Source of the DNA: Flavobacterium sp. HSC-61S13
GTDB taxonomy: Bacteria > Bacteroidota > Bacteroidia > Flavobacteriales > Flavobacteriaceae
NCBI RefSeq assembly: GCF_024171535.1
Contig: NZ_JALJZV010000004.1
Location: 1-64,000 of the forward strand
Reading direction: 5' to 3'
DNA length: 64,000 nucleotides
A model generated the notes under the pieces. It did not search any database, was not told where the DNA came from, and saw only the letters and a program-made list of their open reading frames with translations. Positions within the stretch are counted from its first letter, which is position 1, and each line of letters begins with the position of its first letter. Shown piece after piece: positions 9,652 to 18,772 of the stretch. Made by a program: the position numbers and the translations under genes.

Positions 9652-9683
9652 AATCTAACGAAGATATAAAGTTAAAGCCTCTG
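9631..9683 (+). promoter_or_regulatory. Predicted antiterminator of attenuator 1
   Basis: Bases 632-637 of this kilobase (cagagg, inside the leader ORF) are exactly complementary to cctctg at 9678-9683, with one further wobble pair (9638/9677). Those downstream bases form the 5' arm of terminator 1, so the two structures exclude each other. A ribosome stalled at the Met codons (9601-9618) leaves this arm free. A ribosome reaching the stop codon would cover it. Confidence 0.65.
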
Positions 9684-9704
9684 AAATTCAGGGGCTTTTT
9701 TTTT
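9674..9704 (+). terminator. Attenuator 1 terminator
   Basis: A hairpin (aaagcctctg against caggggcttt, with one G-U pair and a 5-base loop) is followed by nine T residues. It lies between the two leader ORFs and well upstream of metH, so it would end transcription before the structural genes. Confidence 0.85.
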
Positions 9705-9714
9705 GAGTAAAAAT

Positions 9715-9795
9715 ATGAGAACAATTACTTTAAACAGCGGTATGATGATGATGCACATGATGATGTGCCTCCGAATTGTTGTATCCAAAAGTTGA
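9715..9795 (+). CDS. Methionine-rich leader peptide 2 (metH attenuator)
   Basis: A 26-codon ORF starting 10 bases after terminator 1. Residues 9-18 read GMMMMHMMMC, so seven of eight consecutive codons are Met. A second intrinsic terminator follows 28 bases after the stop. Codons 23-25 contain atccaaa, complementary to the 5' arm of that terminator. Two Met-rich leaders in series before one gene pair suggest a doubled control that multiplies the response to methionine starvation. Translation is inferred from position, composition and the terminator. Confidence 0.75.
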   Translation: MRTITLNSGMMMMHMMMCLRIVVSKS

Positions 9796-9837
9796 CGAGT
9801 AGTTAGAAAAACCACTTTAGTTTAAGCCCCTTTGGAT
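9783..9837 (+). promoter_or_regulatory. Predicted antiterminator of attenuator 2
   Basis: atccaaa at 9783-9789, in the last codons of leader 2, pairs exactly with tttggat at 9831-9837. The latter is the upper part of the 5' arm and loop of terminator 2. A bulged A followed by G791/C830 could extend the helix. It is exclusive with the terminator hairpin. Confidence 0.55.
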
Positions 9838-9857
9838 CTTCCAAAGGGGCTTTTTTT
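9824..9857 (+). terminator. Attenuator 2 terminator
   Basis: A strong hairpin (aagcccctttgga against tccaaaggggctt, loop of three) with seven T residues. It ends 11 bases before the first plausible start codon of the methionine synthase gene. Confidence 0.88.
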
Positions 9858-9867
9858 ATTAAAATTA

Positions 9868-10908
9868 ATGCATGTTAGTATGGGAAATGAACGTTTAAAT
9901 CGTTATGAACAATTGTATAAAGCTTTAGAATCGCGCATTTTGATTTTGGATGGAGCCATGGGAACCATGATTCAAAAGCATCACTTCTCGGAAGTGGATT
10001 ATCGCGGAGATCGCTTTCGCGAGTTTGAATACCCACTTCAGGGAAATAATGATTTGTTGTCGTTGACACAACCGGAAGCTGTTTTGCACATCCATCAGCA
10101 ATATCTGGAAGTGGGAGCTGACATTATTGAAACCAATACCTTTTCGAGTACCACTATCGGAATGGCGGATTACCACATGGAAGACTTGGTATATGAGTTA
10201 AACTTCGAATCGGCTAGAATTGCCCGTACAGCAGCAGATCAATATACTGCAAAAACACCGTTAAAACCGCGCTTTGTGGCGGGAGCTATAGGTCCAACAA
10301 ATCGAACGGCGAGTATGTCGCCAGATGTGAATGATCCGGGATATCGCGCCGTAAGCTTTGATGATCTGCGGCTGGCTTATAAACAGCAGGCAGATGGACT
10401 TTTAGACGGGGGCTGCGACATTTTTCTTGTCGAAACCATCTTTGACACCTTGAATGCTAAAGCGGCTTTATTTGCTTTAGAAGAGGTTAAAGAGGAACGC
10501 GGGGTTGATGTCCCTATTATGGTCAGCGGTACCATTACCGATGCTTCGGGTAGAACGCTTTCGGGTCAAACAGTGGAAGCTTTTTTGATCTCGATTTCAC
10601 ATATTCCCCTGTTGAGTATCGGATTGAATTGCGCTTTGGGTGCCGATCAGCTAAATCCTTATTTAAAAACTTTGGCTAGAAATACACCTTTGGCAATTTC
10701 AGCCTATCCCAATGCTGGTTTGCCGAATGCCTTTGGTCAGTATGACGAAACTCCAGAAGAAATGGAAGCTCTGGTACGGGCGTATTTTGAAGACGGTTTG
10801 GTCAATATCGTTGGAGGTTGCTGCGGAACTACTCCCGATCACATTCGCCTCATTGCAGAAACGGCACTACAATTTAAACCGAGGAAATTAACGCTTTCGC
10901 TTTTGTAA
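9868..10908 (+). CDS. metH: Methionine synthase, homocysteine-binding part
   Basis: A 346-residue protein that matches only the N-terminal homocysteine S-methyltransferase domain of cobalamin-dependent methionine synthase. [13 protein letters not shown] opens the domain. The zinc and homocysteine ligands are the cysteine in GLNCALGAD and the pair in [10 protein letters not shown]. The other modules are encoded separately at 11008. The reading frame stays open upstream through the terminator, so I set the start at the ATG at 9868; the ATG at 9880 is equally possible. Expression is probably controlled by the two upstream attenuators. Confidence 0.9.
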   Translation: MHVSMGNERLNRYEQLYKALESRILILDGAMGTMIQKHHFSEVDYRGDRFREFEYPLQGNNDLLSLTQPEAVLHIHQQYLEVGADIIETNTFSSTTIGMADYHMEDLVYELNFESARIARTAADQYTAKTPLKPRFVAGAIGPTNRTASMSPDVNDPGYRAVSFDDLRLAYKQQADGLLDGGCDIFLVETIFDTLNAKAALFALEEVKEERGVDVPIMVSGTITDASGRTLSGQTVEAFLISISHIPLLSIGLNCALGADQLNPYLKTLARNTPLAISAYPNAGLPNAFGQYDETPEEMEALVRAYFEDGLVNIVGGCCGTTPDHIRLIAETALQFKPRKLTLSLL

Positions 10909-10924
10909 AAAAAACCACACAAGT

Positions 10925-11000
10925 ATGGCTAGGCTGTTTTGGAGATCAACACAGTTCCAAGATGATGAAGCGGATGTGTAATCCTAATGTGAAAATATAA
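10925..11000 (+). other. Two overlapping mini-ORFs between the metH genes
   Basis: The 99-base gap holds a possible 18-codon ORF (10925-10981) and, in another frame, a 12-codon ORF (10962-11000) that starts MMKRM and stops 7 bases before the next gene. No terminator hairpin accompanies them. They could couple translation or be chance, and the support is weak. Confidence 0.25.
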
Positions 11001-11007
11001 GCTACAA

Positions 11008-13680
11008 ATGAATACAACAGATAAATATTTAAAATTATCGGGACTAGAGCCCTTAATTGTAACACCGGAAACCTTGTTTGTCAATGTCGGTGAGCGAACC
11101 AACGTGACGGGGTCTAAGCGGTTTCTGCGACTGATACAGCAAGAAAAGTACGAGGAGGCCTTAGAGGTAGCCCGGGCACAGGTTGATGGAGGTGCTCAGA
11201 TCATCGATATCAATATGGATGAGGGTATGTTAGACGGAGTGTATGCGATGACGAAATTTTTAAATCTAATTGCTTCCGAACCCGATATTTCAAGAGTGCC
11301 TATTATGATTGATAGTTCTAAATGGGAAATCATTGAAGCGGGTTTAAAAGTGGTGCAAGGAAAAAGTATCGTGAACTCCATTAGTTTAAAAGAGGGAGAA
11401 GCGGCCTTTAGGCAGCATGCCAAATTGATTCGTAGATATGGTGCGGCTGTAGTGGTGATGGCTTTTGATGAAGACGGTCAGGCAGATACTTACCAACGCC
11501 GCATCGAAATCTGTGAACGTTCGTACAATATATTGGTTGACGAAGTGGGGTTTGCGGCAGAGGATATCATCTTTGATCCCAATATCTTTCCAGTGGCTAC
11601 GGGTATGGAGGAGCATCGGAGAAATGCCTTAGATTTTTTTGAGGCCACAAAATGGATACGCAAAAATTTGCCTTATGTCAATGTTTCGGGCGGAATAAGC
11701 AATGTGTCGTTTTCTTTTAGAGGAAATAATTATGTCCGTGAGGCGATGCATGCAGCTTTTTTATATCATGGTATTCAACACGGTTTGTCGATGGGGATCG
11801 TCAATCCGGAGATGTTGATGGTATACGACGAGATTCCCAAAGATTTATTGGAGCGCGTAGAAGATGTATTGTTGGATCGAAGGGATGATGCTACCGAGCG
11901 CTTGTTGAATTTTGCCGATCAATATCAAAACGAATCAAGTGCGCATCAGGAAGCACCAAAAGAATGGAGGAATGAAAGTTTGCAAAACCGTATTACTCAT
12001 GCCTTGGTAAAGGGGATCGATGAGTTTATTGAATTAGATGTGGAAGAGGCGCGTTTGTTAGCGGAAAAACCCATTCAAGTCATTGAGGGCAATTTGATGG
12101 AGGGCATGAGTGTTGTGGGCGACTTATTTGGAGCGGGGAAAATGTTTTTGCCGCAAGTGGTGAAATCGGCTCGAGTGATGAAAAAAGCCGTGGCATATCT
12201 GTTGCCGTTTATCGATAAAGCCAAGGACGGGAGCTCCAATTCTTCGGGTAAGATATTGATGGCTACGGTCAAGGGAGATGTTCACGATATTGGAAAAAAT
12301 ATCGTAGCGGTGGTATTGGCTTGTAATAATTTTGAGATCATTGATTTAGGGGTCATGGTCAGCCCTGAGCGAATTATTCAAACCGCTATTGAACAAAAAG
12401 TGGATGTAATTGGCTTAAGCGGATTGATCACGCCATCTTTAGATGAAATGGTTTATTTGGCCAAAGAACTCGATCGTTTAAAGATTGATATTCCGTTGAT
12501 GATTGGTGGAGCCACTACGTCTAGAGCACACACCGCAGTCAAAATTGCGCCTGAATACTCTTTTTCGGTAGTGCATGTGAATGATGCCTCGCGGGCGGTT
12601 GGCGTAGCGGGTAATTTAGTCAGTAAAAAACAGGATTATGCCTCGGAAATTAGACGGGAATATGCCGATTTGCGTACGGGATATTTAAACCGCGCTCGCG
12701 AAAAGGACTTTTTGAGTATAGCGGATGCGCGTAAAAACAAATTACAGTTGGATTGGACTATAGATACACCGGTTAAACCAGCTTTTTTAGGAGTACAAAA
12801 TATCGATGTAAACATCTCCGATCTAACGGAATATATCGACTGGTCTCCCTTTTTTAGATCCTGGGATTTGCACGGTAAATATCCGGAAATTCTAACGGAT
12901 ACGGTCGTTGGTGAGCAAGCTCAAATTTTGTGGGATGATGCCCAACAGATGTTGGAGGAGATTCAAAGAAACCAAAGCCTAAACGGAAAAGGCGTATACG
13001 GAATCTTTGCTGCTAATCAGGTTAATGACGATGATATCGAAGTCTATGATCAAGAGGGAAATGTGCTGGATACCTTACTTTTTTTACGCCAACAGCTTCA
13101 AAAATCCAAAGGCAAGCCCAATGTGTCCTTAGCGGATTTTGTGGCTCCAAAGAGCAGTGGAATCTCGGACTATATCGGTTTGTTCTGTGTGACTACTGGA
13201 TTTGGTGTTGATGAAATAGCCAAACAATATGAAGCGCAATTGGACGATTATTCCTCGATTATGATTAAGGCGTTGGCCGATCGATTTGCCGAAGCATTTG
13301 CCGAGTATTTACACGCTAAGATCAGAAAGGAGATCTGGGCTTATGACCGAATCGAGAACTGGACCAATGAGCAATTAATTCAAGAGAAATATCAGGGAAT
13401 TCGTCCTGCTCCGGGTTATCCGGCATGTCCGGATCACTTAGAAAAAGAAACGATATGGAAATTGTTAGATGTCGAAAATAGGACGGGGGTAGTTTTAACG
13501 GAGAACCTTGCCATGTGGCCGGCTTCATCGGTTTCGGGCTACTATTTTGCTCATCCTCAAAGCCGATATATCGGTTTGGGTAAAATCAAAACGGATCAGG
13601 TAAAGGATTATGCGCAACGTAGAAATTGTACGTTGGAGTATGCTGAAAAATGGTTAGCTCCTAATTTGACAGAATTATAA
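11008..13680 (+). CDS. metH: Methionine synthase, folate/cobalamin/reactivation part
   Basis: An 890-residue protein carrying the rest of methionine synthase. It has the pterin-binding domain ([16 protein letters not shown] at the start), the cobalamin cap, the Rossmann cobalamin domain with the DxHxxG motif in [12 protein letters not shown], and the C-terminal AdoMet reactivation domain ([12 protein letters not shown]). With the 346-residue partner upstream it forms a complete enzyme that methylates homocysteine from methyl-tetrahydrofolate. Splitting after the first domain is common in Bacteroidota. The gap to the partner gene is 99 bases and metF follows after 86. Confidence 0.95.
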   Translation: MNTTDKYLKLSGLEPLIVTPETLFVNVGERTNVTGSKRFLRLIQQEKYEEALEVARAQVDGGAQIIDINMDEGMLDGVYAMTKFLNLIASEPDISRVPIMIDSSKWEIIEAGLKVVQGKSIVNSISLKEGEAAFRQHAKLIRRYGAAVVVMAFDEDGQADTYQRRIEICERSYNILVDEVGFAAEDIIFDPNIFPVATGMEEHRRNALDFFEATKWIRKNLPYVNVSGGISNVSFSFRGNNYVREAMHAAFLYHGIQHGLSMGIVNPEMLMVYDEIPKDLLERVEDVLLDRRDDATERLLNFADQYQNESSAHQEAPKEWRNESLQNRITHALVKGIDEFIELDVEEARLLAEKPIQVIEGNLMEGMSVVGDLFGAGKMFLPQVVKSARVMKKAVAYLLPFIDKAKDGSSNSSGKILMATVKGDVHDIGKNIVAVVLACNNFEIIDLGVMVSPERIIQTAIEQKVDVIGLSGLITPSLDEMVYLAKELDRLKIDIPLMIGGATTSRAHTAVKIAPEYSFSVVHVNDASRAVGVAGNLVSKKQDYASEIRREYADLRTGYLNRAREKDFLSIADARKNKLQLDWTIDTPVKPAFLGVQNIDVNISDLTEYIDWSPFFRSWDLHGKYPEILTDTVVGEQAQILWDDAQQMLEEIQRNQSLNGKGVYGIFAANQVNDDDIEVYDQEGNVLDTLLFLRQQLQKSKGKPNVSLADFVAPKSSGISDYIGLFCVTTGFGVDEIAKQYEAQLDDYSSIMIKALADRFAEAFAEYLHAKIRKEIWAYDRIENWTNEQLIQEKYQGIRPAPGYPACPDHLEKETIWKLLDVENRTGVVLTENLAMWPASSVSGYYFAHPQSRYIGLGKIKTDQVKDYAQRRNCTLEYAEKWLAPNLTEL

Positions 13681-13766
13681 ATAACAACTTAGAGATGCCG
13701 ATATCAATTACTTAATTCAGTTAAGTTGTTTGAAGTGAGGTGTTTATATAAAGATAGTAAAAAAAC

Positions 13767-14723
13767 ATGAAAGTAACAGAACATTTTGCATTGGCTCAGA
13801 AAAAGGCTCGTTTTTCTATAGAAATTTTACCGCCTTTAAAAGGGCAGAACATACAGTGTATTTACGATAATATTGAACCTTTATTAGAGGCTAAACCGGC
13901 CTTTATAGATGTGACTTATCATCGAGAGGAGTTTGTTTATAAGGAAAAGGAAAATGGATTGCTCGAAAAGAAAATTGTTAAAAAAAGGCCCGGTACCGTA
14001 GGTATTTGTGCCGCGATTCAGGAAAAATTTAAAATAGATGCCGTGCCGCATATACTGTGTGGTGGTTTTACGAAAGAAGACACGGAGAACTTTTTGATAG
14101 ACTTGGATTTTTTGGGGATAGATAATGTGGTGGCGCTACGTGGGGATGCGATTAAAAACGAAACCTACTTTAGAGCAGAAAGTAAGGGGCATCATTTTGC
14201 CAATGAACTGGTGAGTCAAATCCACGACTTAAACAACGGGATTTATTTGGATACAGACTTAGAGAACAGTCATGCTACGAGTTTTTGTATTGGGGTAGGT
14301 GCTTATCCGGAGAAACACATGGAGGCGCCAAGTTTGGATGACGATATTCGGTTTTTAAAACAGAAGGTTGATTCTGGGGCGGACTACATCATTACTCAAA
14401 TGTTTTTTGACAATCAAAAGTATTTTGAATTTGTCGAAAAATGCCGCGTTGCTGGAATACTGGTACCGATTATTCCGGGTTTAAAACCCATTACTACTAA
14501 AAGACAATTGACCCTAATCCCACATCGATTTAAGGTTGATTTCCCGGAAACCTTGGTTTTGGAGGTCAATAAAGCAAAGGACAATCAGGCCGTAGCGCAA
14601 ATCGGATTAGAATGGTGTAAACAACAAAGTGAAGAACTATTGAAATCAGGAGTCCCATTGGTTCATTATTATTCTATGGGGAAATCCGAATTGATTCAGC
14701 ATATCGTTAAGGAATTGTTTTAA
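13767..14723 (+). CDS. metF: 5,10-methylenetetrahydrofolate reductase
   Basis: A 318-residue TIM-barrel flavoprotein that makes methyl-tetrahydrofolate, the methyl donor for the methionine synthase encoded just upstream. The N-terminal SIEILPP segment carries the catalytic glutamate. The ITQMFFDNQKYFEF segment and VPIIPGLKPI are family signatures. Being last in the metH-metH-metF set, it should share their attenuator control. No own terminator is obvious; repeats follow. Confidence 0.95.
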   Translation: MKVTEHFALAQKKARFSIEILPPLKGQNIQCIYDNIEPLLEAKPAFIDVTYHREEFVYKEKENGLLEKKIVKKRPGTVGICAAIQEKFKIDAVPHILCGGFTKEDTENFLIDLDFLGIDNVVALRGDAIKNETYFRAESKGHHFANELVSQIHDLNNGIYLDTDLENSHATSFCIGVGAYPEKHMEAPSLDDDIRFLKQKVDSGADYIITQMFFDNQKYFEFVEKCRVAGILVPIIPGLKPITTKRQLTLIPHRFKVDFPETLVLEVNKAKDNQAVAQIGLEWCKQQSEELLKSGVPLVHYYSMGKSELIQHIVKELF

Positions 14724-14726
14724 TAG

Positions 14727-14813
14727 ATGCCTATGTGCCTATATGCGAATACGCGTATAGGCCCATTCTTGTCTGATCGTATCCTCGTATCCTCGTATCT
14801 GCGTATAGTTTTA
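14727..14813. repeat. Intergenic cgtat/gcgtata repeat stretch
   Basis: Short palindromic words (tatgcgaatacgcgtatagg, cctcgtatcctcgtatctgcg) right after metF resemble those of the repeats at 0.1, 16.0, 35.7 and 40.9 kb. It appears to be a degenerate member of the same family. Confidence 0.6.
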
Positions 14814-14919
14814 AGCTAGAAAAACGAATTATTTATCAGTAGTCATAATTTTATCTTAAATCGTTATTTTTAGGCGGCTTTTGTTGTTATGTTTGGGTTT
14901 TTATAAAAAGATTGTAAGT

Positions 14920-15477
14920 ATGAAGTATTGGACTTTAATGGTTGGTTTAACGGTGTTGGTTCTGGGGACTAGCTGTAATATTATAAAACCCAAAGATGGA
15001 TATAGTGATTTGCCTAAGGGGTGGAAGGAAATCGTTGTTCCGTTGAGTGATTTCGATCAGGCGCAGCGCTCTGAAATCACTAAAATTAATGGGGTTCAGT
15101 TGCAGCAAGAATTAAAGAAACATCCCAAAGCGCTAGTTAGGTTTGTTGTCAACTATTGTCCTGCGAATAGAGATTTAAAGGGATTTGAAGACTATACTCA
15201 AGAAAACGGTTATCGTGTATTTATAGTAATGTATGATTTCCGCATGCCTTATATGATTTTTAATCAAGCGATTGTCAGTCCTGTTTTTGCAATAGATACA
15301 CCGTATTATAATACAAAAAACGTCAATAAATCGACAAAGAGTTTTATCAACCAAATGCTGGGTAAAGAGGTGGATGAAAAAATAGCCTATGAGTCGTTTT
15401 ATGTATTTAATTCTGGGGTCTATATCCCAGAGGGATCTAAGTTGATTACTGAGGAATTAAATAGCGTTCAGAAATAA
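14920..15477 (+). CDS. Lipoprotein, paralogue 1
   Basis: A 185-residue predicted lipoprotein. Starting at the ATG at 14920 gives a signal peptide ending LGTSC, with Cys19 as the lipidated residue; the longer TTG start would spoil it. The mature part begins with a ...YSDLPKGWKEIVVPLSDFDQ block that recurs in the next gene. I recognise no domain or function. It is 12 bases from its paralogue and likely co-transcribed with it. Confidence 0.75.
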   Translation: MKYWTLMVGLTVLVLGTSCNIIKPKDGYSDLPKGWKEIVVPLSDFDQAQRSEITKINGVQLQQELKKHPKALVRFVVNYCPANRDLKGFEDYTQENGYRVFIVMYDFRMPYMIFNQAIVSPVFAIDTPYYNTKNVNKSTKSFINQMLGKEVDEKIAYESFYVFNSGVYIPEGSKLITEELNSVQK

Positions 15478-15489
15478 CAAAACAGTCCT

Positions 15490-16026
15490 ATGAGAAAAAT
15501 AGTAAATATTGGAGTATTCGTGATGGTTTGTATGATCATGACTTCTTGTGTAGTAGCTGGTTTGACTAATGATTATAACAAACTACCAGATTCATGGAAA
15601 GCCATTGTTGTGCCTTTAAAATCTTTTGATCAGGTGAGTCGGGGAGAAATTACAAAAATCAACGGCATGCAATTGCGGGAGGAATTAAAAAAATATCCTG
15701 AGGCTGTAGTTTATATAATATCGAATCACCGTCAAGATATCGTTTCTATTAAGCAATTGGAAGATGATGTACAGAAACGGGGCATCAAGTTATTTTTGGT
15801 TATGGATGGCTATTTCTTTGCTAATGTGACTTATGATCAGCGAATGTATAGTCCCGTTTTTGTTATGGATAACGATTTTTATAAGAAAAAATATGCGGAT
15901 GCTTACAAAAGGTATTTCATCAATGACATGCTAGGTCGAGATCGAAAAACCAAACTAAATTCAGATTTTCTGTTTTTCTTTAAAAATGGGGAATCGGTAT
16001 CCTCTCAAAATTCTTATAAATTTTAA
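15490..16026 (+). CDS. Lipoprotein, paralogue 2
   Basis: A 178-residue predicted lipoprotein with signal peptide ending IMTSC. Shared blocks with the preceding gene include KLPDSWKAIVVPLKSFDQ, GEITKING and QLREELKKYPEAVV, and both end with a conserved ...FINDMLG-like motif. The pair arose by tandem duplication and has diverged. The function is unknown. Confidence 0.75.
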   Translation: MRKIVNIGVFVMVCMIMTSCVVAGLTNDYNKLPDSWKAIVVPLKSFDQVSRGEITKINGMQLREELKKYPEAVVYIISNHRQDIVSIKQLEDDVQKRGIKLFLVMDGYFFANVTYDQRMYSPVFVMDNDFYKKKYADAYKRYFINDMLGRDRKTKLNSDFLFFFKNGESVSSQNSYKF

Positions 16027-16029
16027 CGG

Positions 16030-16318
16030 AGAGCCTATACGCCCATTTGCACATACGCGTATCAGCGTCTAAAGCCTATATGCCTATTCGCAGATACGCG
16101 AATTCGCTTTATCACGTAAAAACGGAACAGCCTTTCAACTTATCTGCTTTTAAGTGCATGTGTTTATTCGTCCATCAGCGTCTAAAGCCGATATGCCCAT
16201 TTGCAGATAAGCCTATTCGTCTTTACACGTAAAAGGGATCAGCCTTTCAAGCTATCTGTTTCTAAGCCCATATGCCTATTCGCACATGCGCCTATCAGCC
16301 AATCCGCGTATCTGCATA
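16030..16318. repeat. Inverted, diverged copies of the 78/80-bp repeat family
   Basis: The whole 324-base gap between the lipoprotein and nitrilase genes is repeat. The stretch gcgaattcgctttatcacgt and the following aaaaacggaacagcctt near 16.10 kb is the reverse complement of the units at 0.1-0.4 kb. Two more degenerate units follow (near 16.2 and 16.26 kb). An open frame at 16047-16232 is a by-product of the repeat. Confidence 0.85.
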
Positions 16319-16350
16319 ATTTTACCTAACTTTGTTAGAAACGACAAAAA

Positions 16351-17121
16351 ATGAAAATAGCTTTAATTCAGGCACCGTTGGTTTGGGAAGTCATCGATGC
16401 TAATCTGAGGTACTTCGAATCCAAAATAGAACAGTTGGAGGTGGATACGGATTTGGTGGTACTACCAGAAATGTTTACTTCGGGCTTTACCATGAACCCG
16501 GAACGCGCTTTTGAAGTGATGGATGGGTATGCTGTATCATGGATGCAGAAAATGTGTATGCAAAAAAGTATCGCTTTGACAGGTAGTATGATTATTAAAG
16601 AAAAGGGCAATTACTACAATAGGATGTTTTTTGTGTTTCCCAATGGTACCTATCAAACCTATGATAAGCGCCATCTTTTTTCCTTAGCGGGAGAAGAGAA
16701 AAAATATAAGGCGGGTTCTCAAAGACTAGTGGTAACCTATAAAGATTGGAAAATTTGTCCGTTAGTGTGTTATGATTTGAGGTTTCCAGTTTTCGCTCGA
16801 AATCAAGATGAGGCTTATGATTTGTTGATTTATGTTGCCAATTGGCCCGATCAACGCATTTATGCTTGGGACAGTTTGTTTAAGGCACGTGCTATCGAAA
16901 ATATGGCTTATGCTGTTGGTGTCAATCGCGTGGGGACAGATAGCGGAAATAATGTGTATTCTGGACACTCACAGGTATTGGATTATATGGGAGCATATAT
17001 AGTGCCTCCTCACAATGGTGAAGCGGTATTGTATGCCAAACTAGAAAAAGCCAATTTAATTCAGGCTAGAAAGAAATTGGCTTTTTTATCAGATGGTGAC
17101 TCATTTATTTTGAAAGACTAA
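16351..17121 (+). CDS. Nitrilase-superfamily amidase (YafV/omega-amidase type)
   Basis: A 256-residue carbon-nitrogen hydrolase. The catalytic triad is visible as Glu40 (VVLPEMFTSGF), Lys106 (YDKRHLF) and Cys140 (PLVCYDLRFPVF). This composition and length match the YafV/omega-amidase branch, which hydrolyses alpha-ketoglutaramate and alpha-ketosuccinamate; some members act in methionine salvage. The substrate is inferred from the branch only. Its 3' end overlaps that of the convergent lipoprotein gene by 17 bases. Confidence 0.85.
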   Translation: MKIALIQAPLVWEVIDANLRYFESKIEQLEVDTDLVVLPEMFTSGFTMNPERAFEVMDGYAVSWMQKMCMQKSIALTGSMIIKEKGNYYNRMFFVFPNGTYQTYDKRHLFSLAGEEKKYKAGSQRLVVTYKDWKICPLVCYDLRFPVFARNQDEAYDLLIYVANWPDQRIYAWDSLFKARAIENMAYAVGVNRVGTDSGNNVYSGHSQVLDYMGAYIVPPHNGEAVLYAKLEKANLIQARKKLAFLSDGDSFILKD

Positions 17122-18706
17122 ATACTTGATCGATGTCCCAATTGGCGCGAACGTCAATTTCGTCGGGATAGTAAATAACTTCTTCGGGTTGTCGTCGATC
17201 AAAGAAATAACCCGTATCCCATTTGCCATTAGCGTTGTCGTCATAGATGGCGCGTAACAGGTATTTTTTAGGCGGTAACACATCAAAACGAAGTTGTGTT
17301 TCCGCTGTTGTTGATAAACTCGCGACTACTTCTTCTTGAGAATTTAATACTTCAACGATAATTGGGAAACGTTTAGCGCCTGTCAGATTAACAACGAGGT
17401 TTCCATAGTCGGTATACTGTTTGGTTTCTACCTTATAATTGAGGGTATCGTTGCTCTTTCCGAAAAAGTCGGTTATTGCTTCAGGCAATAACTGAATGTT
17501 ATACTTGTCTTGTTCTTTCTTTTCAAACTCCAAAGAAATCTCTTGTAGGAAAGCTTGTTGGACGATCTTAAACGGAACGGCAACAGTGTCTTTATTAGTG
17601 ATAAAGATTTTTGTCGAATCAATTTTTGTAAAAGGCGTACTTGTTTTCAGCCTAAAAACATCTCTGAAATCCAAAATTCCCCCTTGAGCTGGACTAACAG
17701 AAAGGGTGTCAACAGCTTTCATCTTACGCGGACGAACGGTAAATTGCTGTTCGTAGTCGCCCTTTTTTAATTGAACTAATAAGGAGTCTACTTCCATTTT
17801 AGGAAACCACACTTGTAGGGAATCCTTGTTCGCCAATTTGGTGATGGCATGAGCTACATCGTTGTTTTGATTTTTTATCTTTAAATCGATTTGGTCAACG
17901 TCTCCGCTATAAGGTAAATACCACTTGTTTTCAGAAACTTGTGAAGGTCTATTTACTTTGAGTTTCTCTTGCGATTTAAACAGGTTTAGCTCAAAAGTTT
18001 GTTCGGTTGGTATCGTAATGGGATCCTTTAAAAAGGCGATTTGATCTTGATCTGGATCAAACTTAAAATTGTTGTTTTTATCTTTTAAAGCAATGATGTA
18101 ATAGGTGCCTTCTTTGATGTTTTCGATGGCAAAACTGGTCAAACTATCCAGTGTGTTGGTTACATAAAGCGGTTTTTCCTTATAAACGGTAGAATCTTTG
18201 AAATTCGTTGCATCGTAAAGCATGACGTTGACAAAATTGGAAGGTTTTTTCTTATAGGCTTCCCGGATGTTTCCATGTACTTTTAGAGAATCGATATAGC
18301 TACCTGTTGAAAAAATGTACTTAAATTGCTTTAGCGCATTGCCCTCATTGTTATCGGTGATGCTTTCTCCAAAATTAAAACTATAGGTGGTATTGGGTTT
18401 TAAGGTATCGATGATTTTAATGGTCAATTCCTTTTTAGGAGTACCCATCGGACTGATATCCGGTGCGGTTTCCATAGGTGGAGATACGATCAATTGTTGA
18501 TTGATATTTTTCAATTTAATATATTCATCAAATTGGATTTTGATGACCTTCTCATTAAAATTGATTGAATGATTTTCAGGATTGCTTCGAAGCATGACCG
18601 GTGGAAGCGTATCTTGGTCTCCACCGCTGATAAAGCCTCTTTTAGCGCAACTGGCAAAAGTGGTTATTAAAATAAAAAAAAGGGCAATCTGACGTATTCT
18701 CAACAT
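17105..18706 (-). CDS. Ig-like-domain lipoprotein
   Basis: A 533-residue predicted lipoprotein. Starting at the ATG at 18706 gives a signal peptide with lipobox FASC at about residue 20. The following TLPPVMLRSNPENHSINFNEK segment is typical of the N-terminal bacterial Ig-like (Big_5) domain of a family widespread in Bacteroidota. The rest is beta-rich with no catalytic motif. It is likely anchored in the outer membrane or periplasm. The role is unknown. Confidence 0.8.
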   Translation of the reverse strand: MLRIRQIALFFILITTFASCAKRGFISGGDQDTLPPVMLRSNPENHSINFNEKVIKIQFDEYIKLKNINQQLIVSPPMETAPDISPMGTPKKELTIKIIDTLKPNTTYSFNFGESITDNNEGNALKQFKYIFSTGSYIDSLKVHGNIREAYKKKPSNFVNVMLYDATNFKDSTVYKEKPLYVTNTLDSLTSFAIENIKEGTYYIIALKDKNNNFKFDPDQDQIAFLKDPITIPTEQTFELNLFKSQEKLKVNRPSQVSENKWYLPYSGDVDQIDLKIKNQNNDVAHAITKLANKDSLQVWFPKMEVDSLLVQLKKGDYEQQFTVRPRKMKAVDTLSVSPAQGGILDFRDVFRLKTSTPFTKIDSTKIFITNKDTVAVPFKIVQQAFLQEISLEFEKKEQDKYNIQLLPEAITDFFGKSNDTLNYKVETKQYTDYGNLVVNLTGAKRFPIIVEVLNSQEEVVASLSTTAETQLRFDVLPPKKYLLRAIYDDNANGKWDTGYFFDRRQPEEVIYYPDEIDVRANWDIDQVFSLSK

Positions 18707-18772
18707 GATATAGCTTTTATCCGACAAATTAACGACTATATTTTTTAGGAATAAAATCTAGTTGTAAAAAGT

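Noticed and set aside
9832..9867. Upstream TTG start for the first metH gene
   Set aside because: It would start inside the attenuator 2 terminator hairpin. The ATG at 9868 or 9880 fits the family N-terminus.
13683..13730. Attenuator hairpin before metF
   Set aside because: aacaactta/taagttgtt is a weak stem with a 30-base loop and no T run, and the short ORF inside has no Met run.
16047..16232. 61-codon plus-strand ORF
   Set aside because: It lies wholly in intergenic repeats and encodes repeat-derived words.
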